Assembly: GCA_014706295.1 (NCBI GenBank)
Contig: JACSVZ010000004.1
Location: forward strand, 92,949,548-93,013,547
Origin: Lycocorax pyrrhopterus obiensis
Lineage: Eukaryota; Chordata; Aves; Passeriformes; Paradisaeidae
Direction of reading: 5' to 3'
Length of the DNA: 64,000 bases
Position numbers and translations under genes: made by a program. Below are positions 40,646 to 52,397 of the stretch, piece by piece. How positions within the stretch are numbered: position 1 is the stretch's first letter; each line of letters starts with the position of its first letter. The notes under the pieces are model-generated. The model was not told where the DNA came from. It saw nothing but the letters and a program-made list of their open reading frames with translations, and did no database searches.

Positions 40646-40703
40646 CTATACAATATCTATATACAATATCTATACAAGACATCTATACAATATCTATATA
40701 CAA
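40646..40703. repeat. AT-rich minisatellite, 37-bp period
   Basis: A perfect 21-base unit beginning CTATACAATATCTATA occurs at 40646-40666 and 40683-40703. The shorter core CAATATCTATA is repeated between them. Short frames through it give the repetitive tyrosine-rich translations seen on both strands and are not genes. Confidence 0.9.
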
Positions 40704-42431
40704 ACCAATCTTTGGAGGTTTTGGCTATGCAGTTACTGATATGGACAACACAAAGAGTAAGTATGTTGTTTCTCTTAAAACACTGCCCCATAATTGTTTC
40801 ACTCTCAAATCCATGGTGAGAGACATGGTTTAAGTTGCATTTCCCACAAGTTAGCCAAATAAGTTGACACCATGTTCCTCACCCATAGCCTGACCTTGAC
40901 TCACAGTGAAACAGCAGTCTCATCTCTACAGGATTTCTAGCATGCATATGTTATTCTTGCTAGCAGTCCAAACTGTGCAACTGAACACCTTGTGCTAAGT
41001 GCTGTAAAGACACAGAAGAAAAAAGACAGTCCCTGCAGAAAAGCACATCTGCTTTGTCAGTCATAAAGCCTTAAAATACAGCTTCAAGTGATTCTACATC
41101 TCACTATCCCCTATGACTCCATCTTTATCTCCACTTGACATTGTTGAGAACAATCTTATTTTTATTATGAGTGCAAAACAGATGTCATGGCATGTGTGAC
41201 ATGAAAAAATATGTAAACTTTAAAGGTGAGTGATGATTCTATAAACTGCTAAATCGTGTCAAACCTCAGAGTATTTTGAGCTTAGAAATGTGCCTGAAGG
41301 CCTGCTGAAAAAGTAGAGCTTTTAGTGAAAGAAGCTCAAGCTCCTTAAAAGGACCTCCCAAATTTTGATTTCTAATTTAAACTATAAATTGTAGAGGGTT
41401 TATATTTAATTAAAATTTGTAGCTCTAGTCTGTGTTCACACCTGACATTCTGCCAGGCCTGCAGTCCTTTCCAGGTTATTCAAGTTATTCTCGCAGCAGC
41501 AGTTGGATGCTTTAAAAACAGCCAGTAAAATCACTGGACAGACTATATTTACACTAGTGCTACAAAGAGAAAAGTTTGATCCTTAATGTACTAACTGTGT
41601 CAAAGGTGGTCCAAGGCTGCCTTTCTAAAACGAAATGAACCTCCCTATGCCCTGTGCAGAGAAAAGGAAATGGAATCTTGGTTTTTTCCATTTTATCTTT
41701 GTATCAAGGCAGCTCAGAGTCATCTATGACCCATGAATCCAAGAATGCATAGGGTCAACACTAACTAGCATAAAAACAGGCAGGAAACACAGCAGCATGA
41801 TGCTGAGTTGTGGAAACACAAAAATTACTAGCTTTCATTATTCCACAATAATACTCATATTCAATACTCATGTTAAAGCCAATGTATTCCTTAATACAAA
41901 ACAGAGATTTATTAAGCAGCCAAACAATCTGAAATGTCCTACTTCCATCTTGTTCTCAGCTGTGTTTAATGAAGTGCATGACTACCTGTTTCGTCCCACT
42001 TCTCTCGACATTACGTGTTTTTTTTCAAACTTTGACTTTGATTTATGTGAACTTAAAAAGGGAGGACCTATTTGGCCAACCATGGTATCTCCCCATTGAT
42101 GTTGAACTGATTCCTACTGCATCTTTTCTAACTTGCAACAGAAATGTGTTTCTGTGATTAAAAATAGAATTTCCTTTCCCAAATGGTTTTCAAGAACAGA
42201 GAAAGTAGGTAGAGGAATTTTTAAGATATTTTTCAGATACAATGGCCTTCAGCTTGCATTTTCCTCCCACCCTTCTGACCTGTGCAGATGTTGTGGACTC
42301 CCTTTCGCTACCTGATCCAACAGAAGAGTCAGCTCTTGGCTCTAGGGATGTTTCTATTCCCACTGACATGTGGAGTTGCCAGAAATAAAATAATAAAATT
42401 ATCTGTACATGGCAATATCAGGTGAACTCAT

Positions 42432-42480
<49 letters not shown>
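42432..42480. repeat. (AT)n(GTAT)n compound microsatellite
   Basis: About twelve AT units (42432-42456) pass directly into six GTAT units (42457-42480). It is directly visible and likely polymorphic. Confidence 0.95.
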
Positions 42481-43716
42481 CTCCAGCAGTGCACTCTATC
42501 ATCACATTTAAATACAATTAGACAACCTGACTTCAAATACACCTTTTTTCTCACAGTCTCTCATGTGCCTCCACAATATTTGCATGCTATTACGTAGACT
42601 GACCTTTGGACATTATTATGGCTACATCCTGATTTCAGTGCCATTGAGAAGAAGATTGGACTGGACCTTCAGATACCATTTTCAATATGATTTTTCTACA
42701 AATCTATAAATTACGCACAATATTGTCTCTAGGGCAAAATGAGCTCTTGGAAGAGCATTAACTACAAGTTACAAATATAATTTTATTTTTGTCATCAAAT
42801 AAAGCAGTTACCTCTACACTTCTTTAATTCTTAGATCAGCATACACAGTTTTAACATTTCATTAAGGCATATCAGGTAGAAATGTTTCATGTCACTTGAT
42901 CATAACATGTTATCTCAGGCGCTTAATAATCAATCCACTCTCAAAAAAGCCTACTTGCAAAACACACAACAGGAGGGAAACATGAATTATGCTTATTTAA
43001 CCAACTGGATTGCTTATCTTGGTAAGTCTATCAGTCTCAAAATGTCACATTACTGACTCTTATTTCAAAAAAAAACCCAAAACAACAGAACCAACTGAGG
43101 ATCATCTCAACCACCTTGCACTTTCTACAGCTATTCCAGCACAAAGTCAGTGATTAATGCTCAGGTATATTTGCCCACCCTGCACCCGTATTGACCATTT
43201 TGATGGAGACATACTTTTACTGGCTTATTGGCAAATAAGGAGATGACAGAAAAGAAAGAAAACTCACCAAATGGAATGAGAAAGGAACCACACCCCTCCA
43301 CCCAGCTCACCAGACAAAGGCTAGTAAAGCCTCATCTAACACCTTTACTCCTCTTTGCTATTTTTCAGATTACTTCTCAGGTGGTACCATCAAACTGAAA
43401 TCCCTTCAAGCAATAGCACCTGTCATAGATTTGAAAATAACACCATACTATTTACCACTAAGGAGACCCCGTTCTTATTTTCCCTCCTCACTTTATTTTC
43501 TTTGCTGGCCCAAAGAAATGGGTTTTAAAAAAAAGTCTCTAAAATTAGCAAGTAGCCTGGCTTAGAAATGCTATGTTAACACTTGCAGATCTGCTCTCAA
43601 GCCACACTGTCAATTTGCAAAGTATCTTTCGTATTAAAAGAGATGCAATGACTAAGTAATACTAACATCCTCCTGGAAACTATGCCAAGGCACATGGAAA
43701 ATAAGGAGGTGATTTG

Positions 43717-44170
43717 AGACAGCCAAGAGTGCTTTACTGAAGGCAAATCATGCCTGACAGACTTGTCAGGCCTTCTGTGATGGGGTTCCAGTGTAGGTGG
43801 ATGAAGGAAGAATGACTGATGTCATCTACCTGGACTTGTGCAAAGCCTGTGACACTGTCCTGCACGACGTCCATATCTCTAAACTGGAAAGACATGGACT
43901 TGATAGATGGACCACTCAGTGATAAGAAATTGGCTGAATGGTCACACTTAAGATGTTGCAGTCAACAGCTCAATGTCCAAGTGGAGACCAGTGACAAGTA
44001 ATGTTCCTCAGGAGTTGGTACTGACATCAACAAACATCTTTGTCGGTGACACAGACAGTGGGATTGAGGGCACCCTCAGCAACTCTGCCAATGCCACCAA
44101 GCTGTGTGGCATGGTCAACATGCTGGAGGGAAGGAAGGCCACCCAGAGGGACCTGGACAGGCTTGAGGTG
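43717..44170 (+). mobile_element. CR1 LINE, 5' part with RT remnant, split by LTR
   Basis: Sense CR1 ORF2 remnant: GGCAAATCATGCCTGACAGA, ATCTACCTGGACTTGTGCAA (the 'VYLDFSKAFD' region with substitutions), a short deletion near GAGTTGGTACTGACATC, then GGGCACCCTCAGCAACTCTG and CACCAAGCTGTGTGGC. At the position of the catalytic FADD motif the copy reads as S-A-N-A, so both active-site aspartates are gone. It ends at GCTTGAGGTG where the LTR has inserted. Confidence 0.92.
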
Positions 44171-44452
44171 TGTGCCAGAGCTCACAGTCTTCTGAGTCTT
44201 GGATTATGATTTCTCAGAGCAGAGCTCCAGCAGCACACAACAACCAAGAACAACCACCTCCACCTTTGGCTCCTCCCAGGGCTTGATTTATAGGGCTTGT
44301 GCCTGCCCTGCAGCCACAGCTCTTTGTAGGAGGTTAATGAGTACTTTAGGTTGAGGTGGTCTTAATTAATAATTGGATCCTGGTGTGGATCCTGGTCTTG
44401 AATGAGAGTTTGGCTAGTGCATACCAACAGGGCTTAAATACATTATACAACA
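44171..44452 (+). mobile_element. 282-bp solo LTR with perfect 6-bp target duplication
   Basis: The block begins TGTGCC and ends ACAACA (TG...CA termini). It is flanked on both sides by the identical hexamer GAGGTG (44165-44170 and 44453-44458). Removing the block and one hexamer restores a continuous CR1 sequence, which fixes the borders to the base. A 6-bp duplication is typical of ERVK/beta-retrovirus-like elements in birds. A TATA-like GATTTATAGG lies near 44287. No clear AATAAA signal is present and there are no viral genes. The strand is uncertain because only the TATA-like sequence supports it. Confidence 0.88.
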
Positions 44453-45196
44453 GAGGTGAGCCTGTGAAGTTCAACAAGACCAAGTGCAAGGTCCTGCTCC
44501 TGCGTTGGGGCAATCCCAAGCACAAATACAGACTGGGCAGAGAATGGATTGAGAGCAGCTCTGAGGTGAAAAACTCGGGGTTGCTGCTGGTTGAAAGGCT
44601 GGGCTGAGCCAGTAATGTGCGCTTCCAGCCTAAATGCCAACCACATCTTGGGCTGCATCAAAAGCAGCATGCCCAGCAGATCAAGGGAGATGATTCTGCC
44701 CCTCTACATCACTCTCAACAGACCCCCACCTGGAGCACTGCATCCAGCTCTGGGGTCCCCAACATCAGAAGGACATGGAGTGATTGGCACAAGTCCAGAT
44801 GAGGGCCACAAAGACAACAGGAGGGCTGCAGAACTTCTCCTATGAAGACAGGCTGAGAGTTGGGGTTGTTCTGCCTTAAAGCCCCCTCTAGTACCTGAAG
44901 AGAGCCTACATGAGGGCTGGAGAGGGACTTTTTAAAAGGGACAGGACAAGGGGGAATGGCTTCAACCTGAAAGAGAGTACGTTTAGATTAGGTATGATGA
45001 AGAAATTCTTCAGTGTGAGGGTGGTGAGGCACTGGAACAGGTTGCCCAGAGAAGCTGTAGATGCCATATCCCTGGAAGTGTTCAAGGCCAGGTTGGATAG
45101 GGTTTTGAGCAACCTGGTCTAGTGGAAGGTGTCCCTGCCCATGGCTAGACGGTCTTTAAGGTCCCTTCCAACCCAACCCATTCCATGATTCTCTTA
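44453..45196 (+). mobile_element. CR1 LINE, 3' part, split by LTR
   Basis: Continues the CR1 from 43717: GTTCAACAAGACCAAGTGC, AATCCCAAGCACAAATACAG, GGGCTGCATCAAAAGCAGC, GGACATGGAGTGATTGGC, TATGAAGACAGGCTGAGAG, AGGCACTGGAACAGGTTGCC, then the tail TTCCAACCCAACCCATTCC and ATGATTCTC. Frames in it (44356-44607 and 44910-45122) are pieces of ORF2 with stops. The tail type matches the copy at 9723. Confidence 0.93.
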
Positions 45197-47504
45197 AGAT
45201 CTAAAAAAGCGCAAAAAGGGAAAAAGGATCAGGATAATGGTGCACTGCAAAGCAGTTTACAGCTAATTTATATGCAAAGCTAACTGTAATTCAGATAAGT
45301 GTATCACAAGATAGAAGAAGTTGCACAATGTTACACAAGCAATGAGGTGTATCCAAATCTATTTTCTGTATCTCTGCCATACAGTGACAAACTAGGAATC
45401 TCTACAACCGTAAATGATCCTCAAGTGACTACAGCTATTTTGTTGAAAACAATTTTTTAACCGCACAGGCCAAAATGTAGATGTCTAATGTTCAAAGTAT
45501 CCCTTCCTCTTGTGTCTTCTAACCAGAGACATGAGATTTTCAAGCAGCACCTGCTGAGTGCTTGGAAAAACAAGCCCCTTAGGCAAAATTTAGGGATACA
45601 CAGATCTTAGTGCCACTGGACTAAGCAAACTTGTACGAGACAGTACCACATAAATCCTTCAAATTTCAGCTCCAGAAATTTTTTTGTCATATGAGGCTAA
45701 TGTATTAATTCTCACTAATTTAAAATGAGATCTTTGGCAAACCAAACAATAGTAAAGCCATATGAGTCAAACTGGATTCTCTGATTTAAAGAAAATAATT
45801 TTAAAATTAACCATAGTTTATTTTGTAACATAAATTAAGAAAGTACTAAGAGACACATTTCTAATAGAAAATCAAACTATTTCATTTGAAAGGAGAAATA
45901 TTGTTATTTTTTTTCCATTATTGTCCTACTTACAGTTTTTCACAACAAGAACTCAAAAAGTTTGCTGGTTTTAGTGAATATGAAGGTTATTTTGTCTCAA
46001 AACTTCACATGCTTAGGCCCTAATTCTGTAAACATTCAAGTTATGAGCAACAGACTGACAGACCTATGAAATATGAACACCCAGGCCAGGATGTCATACA
46101 AGAATGAGGACTTTATTCTGCTATGTTCTGTCAATAAAGATGTTTTCTAAAACATGAGATTCCTCCCAATGTTTCCAGCATCATTAATATTTTATATATT
46201 AATTAATTATATTAATAATTTAATATATAATGTAGCTAGTTCCCAAGATTTGCAGCAATGCATTCAAACTTATCTACTGTCTTGTATGATGAATATAAAA
46301 GTTTATGTACTTACAGAGAATTGTATATTTTTCATCTGCATTCAGTTTTTTTTTCATTCTGTGAGTAAAATCTGTGTGCATAGTTCAAGGCACGCAAAAC
46401 AGTTTTAAGGAAGATGAAGAAAAAGAGGCTGATTGTATTTAAAAGACTATTTTATAGTCAGGATCTTATCACCAATTATTATGAATGTATCAATTACACA
46501 TTTCTTAATAAAGAGAAAGGTTGATTAATACTGATATCCTATACCTTTCAATTTGATACTGTTTTGATCATTAGTGTTTCAGGATACCTGTAAACAGGGG
46601 CAGCAACATGCCTCCAGAGAGGACAGAAAAATACTTCTTGGCTTATGTCATGGGTGTGATACCTCTTGGGAAATGTTGTTTTTAAGTTTACCACAAGCAA
46701 GGCACTGGTTGATCAAGGACAACTTAGAGCAATGAAGGCCAAACTCAAATTTAGTATTCAGAACTTTGGGCAAAACGATAAAGCAATCAAGATTTCAATT
46801 TATAAAGCATCGGTTAGTAATTATTTCTTAAATGGAATTGCTTTGAAGGCCATACTGGAAAATTAAGCTAACAGCTGAAAAACCAAGAAATTAACACAGA
46901 ATGCTTCCTTCCCTTCAAAAAATTCTCAATTACTTCAGTGAAACAGGATTAGGCCACTGGCTCTGTAAACGTAGCCATGCAAATGTATTGTCTCTTTGTA
47001 CTAATACAGATGTCTGGCAAATTCTTTTTGCTGTTACCATGGTTCTAATATTCTGATGTTTCAGCATAAAAATAACAGTTAAGTGTATGACTGAACACTG
47101 AGACATTTTTTAGACACTTAGGGGTTACAATTAACAGTGAGGTCAAAATTTCTTTTTTAAAAACATTAAGCTATGATCTGAAATCTGTAACTCATATATG
47201 AAAATTCAGAATGTGTATTAACAAAAAAACTGTCAAGAAAGCTATCAATTTTGCTTTCTCAGTTTCTAGCCCCGAATTTTTGTTTCCTATTCATCCACTG
47301 ACCAGTAAAAATGAGCAACAGGCGGAATCTCCTGACTTTCTTGCATTCTTACTTCAAAATACTACAGATGTGTAAGAAAAAAACTCATTTCTCCTACCGC
47401 AAATACTTTTAAAGCCCAGTTTACAGCAGAAATATTTCCCAGTAAGCAGCTGTGCCACTCAGCAGCTCTTGGGAATACAGGTCATCTAGAACTCAAGTCA
47501 TCTG
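45197..47504. other. AT-rich non-coding stretch
   Basis: No gene recognised. A patch at about 46015-46040 (TTAGGCCCTAATTCTGTAAAC) resembles one arm of the old amniote repeat discussed at 55984, but too little is preserved to call it. 46190-46235 is almost pure A and T. Confidence 0.45.
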
Positions 47505-47660
47505 AATCATAAAGCCATAGATTATCTCAGGTTGGAAGGAACTCATAAGGATGGAGTCCAAATCCCTACTCCTCACAGGACTACCCAAGAATAAATGATA
47601 AGCCTAAGTGTCGTCCAGATGTTCCTTGAACTCCATACAGGAGTCATGAAGCTCCATACA
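47505..47660 (-). mobile_element. CR1 LINE 3' end, degraded
   Basis: Antisense CR1 tail: CATAGATTATCTCAGGTTGG, AAGGAACTCATAAGGATGGA, GTCCAAATCCCTACTCCTCA and CCAGATGTTCCTTGAACTCC. It is about 150 bases of the same tail group as the fragment at 32636. The sequence that follows (47661-47900) is not CR1 and could belong to another repeat that I do not recognise. Confidence 0.75.
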
Positions 47661-49099
47661 AATAAAAGACTCCACCAGACAGGAGGATTTTGGAATTCAG
47701 GAAAGTTTATGCAATTTGCAAACAATCCGGAGGGAAATGCTTGGCACTGTGGGACCCCAGAACTCTCCTTGAGGAATTTTAAGGAGTTTAAACTCATCTT
47801 CCTCCAATTCCTGTCTTCTTTGTGGGGCTTTTTTGGAGAGCCCCTGGTTCTTCCTTTATTTCCCCATATTAATACTTCCATGTTTTCATGCTCAAGTCTA
47901 TAGTACCATTACAAACATGTTGAACAAATCAGCAGAGTTCTTATGTCTTTTCATATTTTACTACCTGTTTTCCCTGCATGTTCAGAGTTTGAACTGTATC
48001 AGATTTTTCAAGAAATATATAAAATTGAGGTAAAGTAGAAGGTGAAGGCAGAAAATAAAACTTGCTATAAAGTAGGAGCACTCCAAAACTAATTTAAACA
48101 CACTCATGATATTTAGCCCTTGGTACAACCATGGTGCAGATCTAGCATCATCAATAGCAAAAGCAACACTTTTAGATACAGGACATGGCAATTCCAGTTG
48201 TAAACTGTGTGCCGAGTTTATATCAACCTTTCAATCAAACTGCCGCAAAATCAAAAGCATTTATACACTAAGAAATTAGTCGCATGCTGGCTCTGGGAAC
48301 CTGCTAACCCTGACCCTTTGGCAGTGATTAGCAACTTGGTGTTGATAAATCTTACATATTATAAAAAGGTGTAGTTTTATGTGTGTGTATATATATATGT
48401 ATATTACTATAAAGGTGTAATTGTGACTCTTGTAACATATACAAAAGCAAGAAAATTAGTTAGCAAGGTATCCCATTCACACTTCTCTTAACTTCCAAGT
48501 ACATAAATACAAGTGAGACATTTGAGTAGTTACAAGAAGTGGCTCACTAATTTCTATTAAATTATGAAATCTATGTAGAGCTCATATTGTTAAGAATCTT
48601 TTTGCAATATTGCAATGCAAAGACAGTTTTCTAGACCACAATATTTATAAAGATAACTACTTCATTAACTGTAATTCTCAAAAAGCTGCTCTATCTTTTC
48701 TTTCCTGGTTCCTTTAGTGATTCACCTGGCATCTGGACACAAAGATTGCTGTATTGCTCAGTGGCTTCTGATGTATATTTGTTAAATTTAAAACACCTCT
48801 AAAACCAAAAATGAAGATGCTTTCACTAAGAGTAGAAATACTTGTGATTTTGAATACAGAAGACCAGTTATAGGAGTCAATCTGAATACAATTCCTGGAA
48901 GCCTCAAAAGCATACTCTGGTATGTGTTATTGGCAGTACTGCTTTGAATCTGCTTGTTCTGCTCTTTGAGTAAGCTGCACTTATAACTGCTTAAAAAACT
49001 GAATTTCAAGTTAACCACATTTTACTGAATTTGGCAAGAAGCACGGGTATAGAAAAAGGATGTTCCATATCAGTTTTTCTAACAGAACAAATCCATCAC

Positions 49100-50669
49100 A
49101 GTTTTTGCAAAATAAAAATTTATTAACTATATCAAACAACATATAAAATGACAAATAAAAAGTGCAGGGTGCATGAGTCATTAACATATGTGCAATCTTG
49201 TCATATGCCCTTGTTTTCCACTGGAGTTGGCTGGAATTAACACTGTGGCAATCTGTGCTGGCTCTTGGGCAGGTAGGAGGTAAAGGAAGAAGGTATATGG
49301 GATGAGACCTGCTCTGCAGAACTGTCTATGACAGTGACTGCTGCAGTGAAATGACTGCGTGCTTTATCCCATACTGCTTTGCAGTGCCTGCATTTGCTAA
49401 ATCAGGATGCTCAGTCTTCAAGGTAAACTATTCAAGTGTGCCTTTTCACCAGCATGTTGTGTCACAAAGGGCCAAACAAACCTATGAAAATATCTACCCT
49501 TCTCTTTCTTTTCTTTCTTCTAATCATCATCTGCTTCTTCTCAGGCAAGATCACTGATAAGCAACAAAACAAAAAAGGCATTATTAGATTGGACAGGTCA
49601 TAGAAAAAAATCTCCATCTTTTTCCCACCTTTTTTTTTTCTCATAACATATGGGATGATCAGACTTGTAGTGGGCAGTTCAGAAGGTCTGTCAATGATGG
49701 CTACTTTAAATTTAGCACCTTCTGAAGAGCTTGCATACAGAGCGTGGACTACCACTGATACCAGTTGTAGAAACATGGCAGTAAGTGACTGAAGGGGCAG
49801 CGATCTGTTCAGAAACCCTTGTGCAGAGACTCCTGAGAAGGTTCTTCAGAGCAGCTGGAATTCACCCAGATACATTACTAGCCTTTCCACTATGAGCACT
49901 TCTCCAGAGCTGATTAAGGTGAGGCAGTAGCACACTGTAAAAGGAGAAGTAAAAGAGGCCTTCCTCACTCTCAATATTTAAAGAATGCATGCTGAAAAAT
50001 GCTGACAGCGTCCTGAAGATAAAAGGGGATGTTCATGCAAAGATCAACCTGAAAATCCATGAATGGAAATGGATAGCTGCTATTGTTTAATTCAATGAGC
50101 AGCTTCTCTGAACCTACATCAAAATGGCTCTGTTTCCCTGAAAAAAAAAAGTTGTTTTGAATTTGGTTTACTCTCAGAAAGCAAGGGACTGTGCGTATGA
50201 AGGTTCTACTACAAGTATATATTTAATTCACAGAAAACACAGATTTAGCAAACAATTACAAGACTGCTTTTAACAGTCTTGTTTCCCATCTGGTTTAATG
50301 GCATACTAAGGTGTCAGTTTCACTGCCATTGTTTTTGCCCCTGCATGCAAAGAACTGATATTTAGTCACAGAAATTCTGCATGCCCACATATATTTATCT
50401 ATATTTAGCACACATTTATGAATACTGGGTGTGATGTATTTTATCTTTTGGTTTTTTTACTTAAAATTGACAGTGCATATAGGAGTGCTAAAATAAAGAA
50501 CTCCTATATATGAAAGGCATTTTCTTTGTTTCCTGTCCCCTTGTAATCAGACACTACTTTAAGAGAGCGATGAAAGAACTAAAGAGAAAGAACAAGTTCT
50601 TAGAGCTGAGTCTGGGAAAAAAACAAACAAGACAAACTAGCAGAAGTAGCATATAAAAATAAACTTACC
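49100..50669 (-). other. Candidate 3' end of a spliced minus-strand transcript
   Basis: On the minus strand a nine-base perfect donor CAG|GTAAGT (exon ends at 50669) is followed 531 bases later by a strong acceptor, ten T residues then CAG (exon begins at 50137). Further downstream an AATAAA signal lies at 49124-49119 in minus orientation, followed by a GT-rich stretch (ACTGTGATGG, TTTGTTCTG), as in a polyadenylation site. This would give a terminal exon of about 1 kb. One frame stays open for about 78 codons across the junction and ends at TGA (49973-49971), but its length is not beyond chance and the upstream exon has no clear acceptor. It could be the end of a coding gene, a long non-coding RNA, or a coincidence of sites. 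Confidence 0.3.
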
Positions 50670-52382
50670 TGAGCTTTTTTGCTTTTCCAGCTGGTCTCTG
50701 GGTTCATGAAGTACTCCTGACTTCCACCCACATACATCTCCTTACTCCTCTGTGTAATCCTTCTTAACAAGCTCGTTGTCCATATCCACTTATCAGGTTC
50801 TTTTCCTTCTCCTTTTTGAGGTCATATGTCCAATGGTCATGGAATTCTAATTTTCCTTAGCATCCAAACTCTGTATGTTGGCTAACAGAACCTCAGTTTT
50901 TGCACTAGCAGTTGCCTTTTAATTGAATGTTTGATTCTTTTTCCCTGCTGTGACATTGTTAGTCATTCCTCTCACCACAGCCTCTCCATCTTACACCTGC
51001 AATGTCCAAAAACCACCTTAGTTCTTGTGAGAATGCTGCAGCCTGGCCTGCACCCACTATCCCTGAGGACTGAAGTATGCTATTTTCCTGGAATATGGAG
51101 GTACAGTAACTCCACACACAGTAAAGTCCTTAAGTTCAAGTAGATCCAAACATGCAGAGTATTTTAAAAGGTTGAGAAAAACATTTATTCATCACTGGAA
51201 GTGATGAGATCTGGAGTTTGATGAAAACTGGAGTCTGAGACTGGGCACAGGTTGATCAAAGCCAAAGGATCTTAGGATTGTGCAATTCTTGAAGAGCTTA
51301 GTAAATCTGTTTGTCTTAGTAAATATATAACATATCAACTGTGCAGGCATCTTACCACTGCTGGAACAGACATCTTTTTCTATGTGTGAGGATATTTTAA
51401 CTCGACCTGTGTAAACTCTGGGTGTTTCCTAGCAAGAGCCGGAATGGACTTTGTGCTTGCACATGCTGAAAAAACACAAGCATTACTTTTTAGTGTCAAC
51501 TCCAAGCCCAAGGAATCTGTTTTTCTGGATTTTTAATTCAAACTATGCTGCATAACCCAGACACTGCAGAAATATAATTCCGAATTCATAACAATTTGTG
51601 TTAGACAAACCAAGAGCATTATAAAGATACAAAGAAACTAAAAAGCCGTGCAGTCAACCGTATCATTTTCTATGACATAACAGTATTATTTCTTCCTAAA
51701 TATGCACATACCCCCCCCAAAAAATCCCGAGTATTTATGCATAGGACATGACAGTCACGATGTATGCAAAGTTGTTATAAACATAGTTTCATATTTAAAC
51801 ATGGCCTTTTCCTCTTCAGACAACAGAGGAATTGCTAGTATCTCTGAAAATGTTACTAAAACAAATCACCCGTGCTGAAAACTAGCTTATAGCACATATC
51901 AAATGTATATTTGATTCAACAATCCTGGCATAGGAGATATGAAATAAAAGGATGAGCCACTGATTTACAGTATCACAAGAGGCCTGGGAAACCCCTTTCA
52001 GTAGTATTCCTTATGTGAGAGAATGCCCTGCTGCAGCACTGAAGGAATGCCAGAATATCTACTCCCTACAGTTTATCCTCATAACAAACCTTGGAGATCT
52101 TCTCTTTCTGCATTTTGACTATTTTATTTGAACTGAGGAACTGTTCAGAAAGTGACAAAGATGGACTAGGTTAAATGCTGTAACATGGTACTTATTCACA
52201 CTACATTAGGCAGAGGAACACTAAAATTAGGCATAAAATTTTATTCCCTTGGTAATATTCTCCAGTATTGGCTAGAGACAGGAGGAAAAAAGAGGATTTC
52301 CCTTGGAAAAATAAAGCAAGGTGTTGATCTTAAATATAAATATTGCAGTATTACATTTGCAATAGTATCACTATTTCTACTT

Positions 52383-52397
52383 GGGGGGGGGGACGGG
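52383..52397 (+). repeat. G10 run
   Basis: Ten consecutive G residues followed by ACGGG. It is a simple homopolymer and probably length-variable. Confidence 0.9.

Larger units (their letters stand above)
35569..43716. other. AT-rich non-coding stretch with simple repeats
   Basis: Apart from the possible CR1 remnant at 39962, the minisatellite at 40646 and the microsatellite at 42432, nothing is recognised in these 8 kb. The 138-codon minus-strand frame at 37213-37629 lies in a slightly GC-richer patch but has no familiar motif. Confidence 0.5.

Noticed and set aside
49462..49776. 104-codon minus-strand frame with a faint look of an eIF2B-family segment
   Set aside because: Only a handful of residues agree and the spacing of conserved blocks is wrong. 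It lies in what would be the 3' untranslated part of the candidate transcript.
51400..51480. A minus-strand exon behind the T-rich acceptor near 51463
   Set aside because: The acceptor looks good, but the only donor nearby is GTCGAG, a poor match, and no frame continues it.
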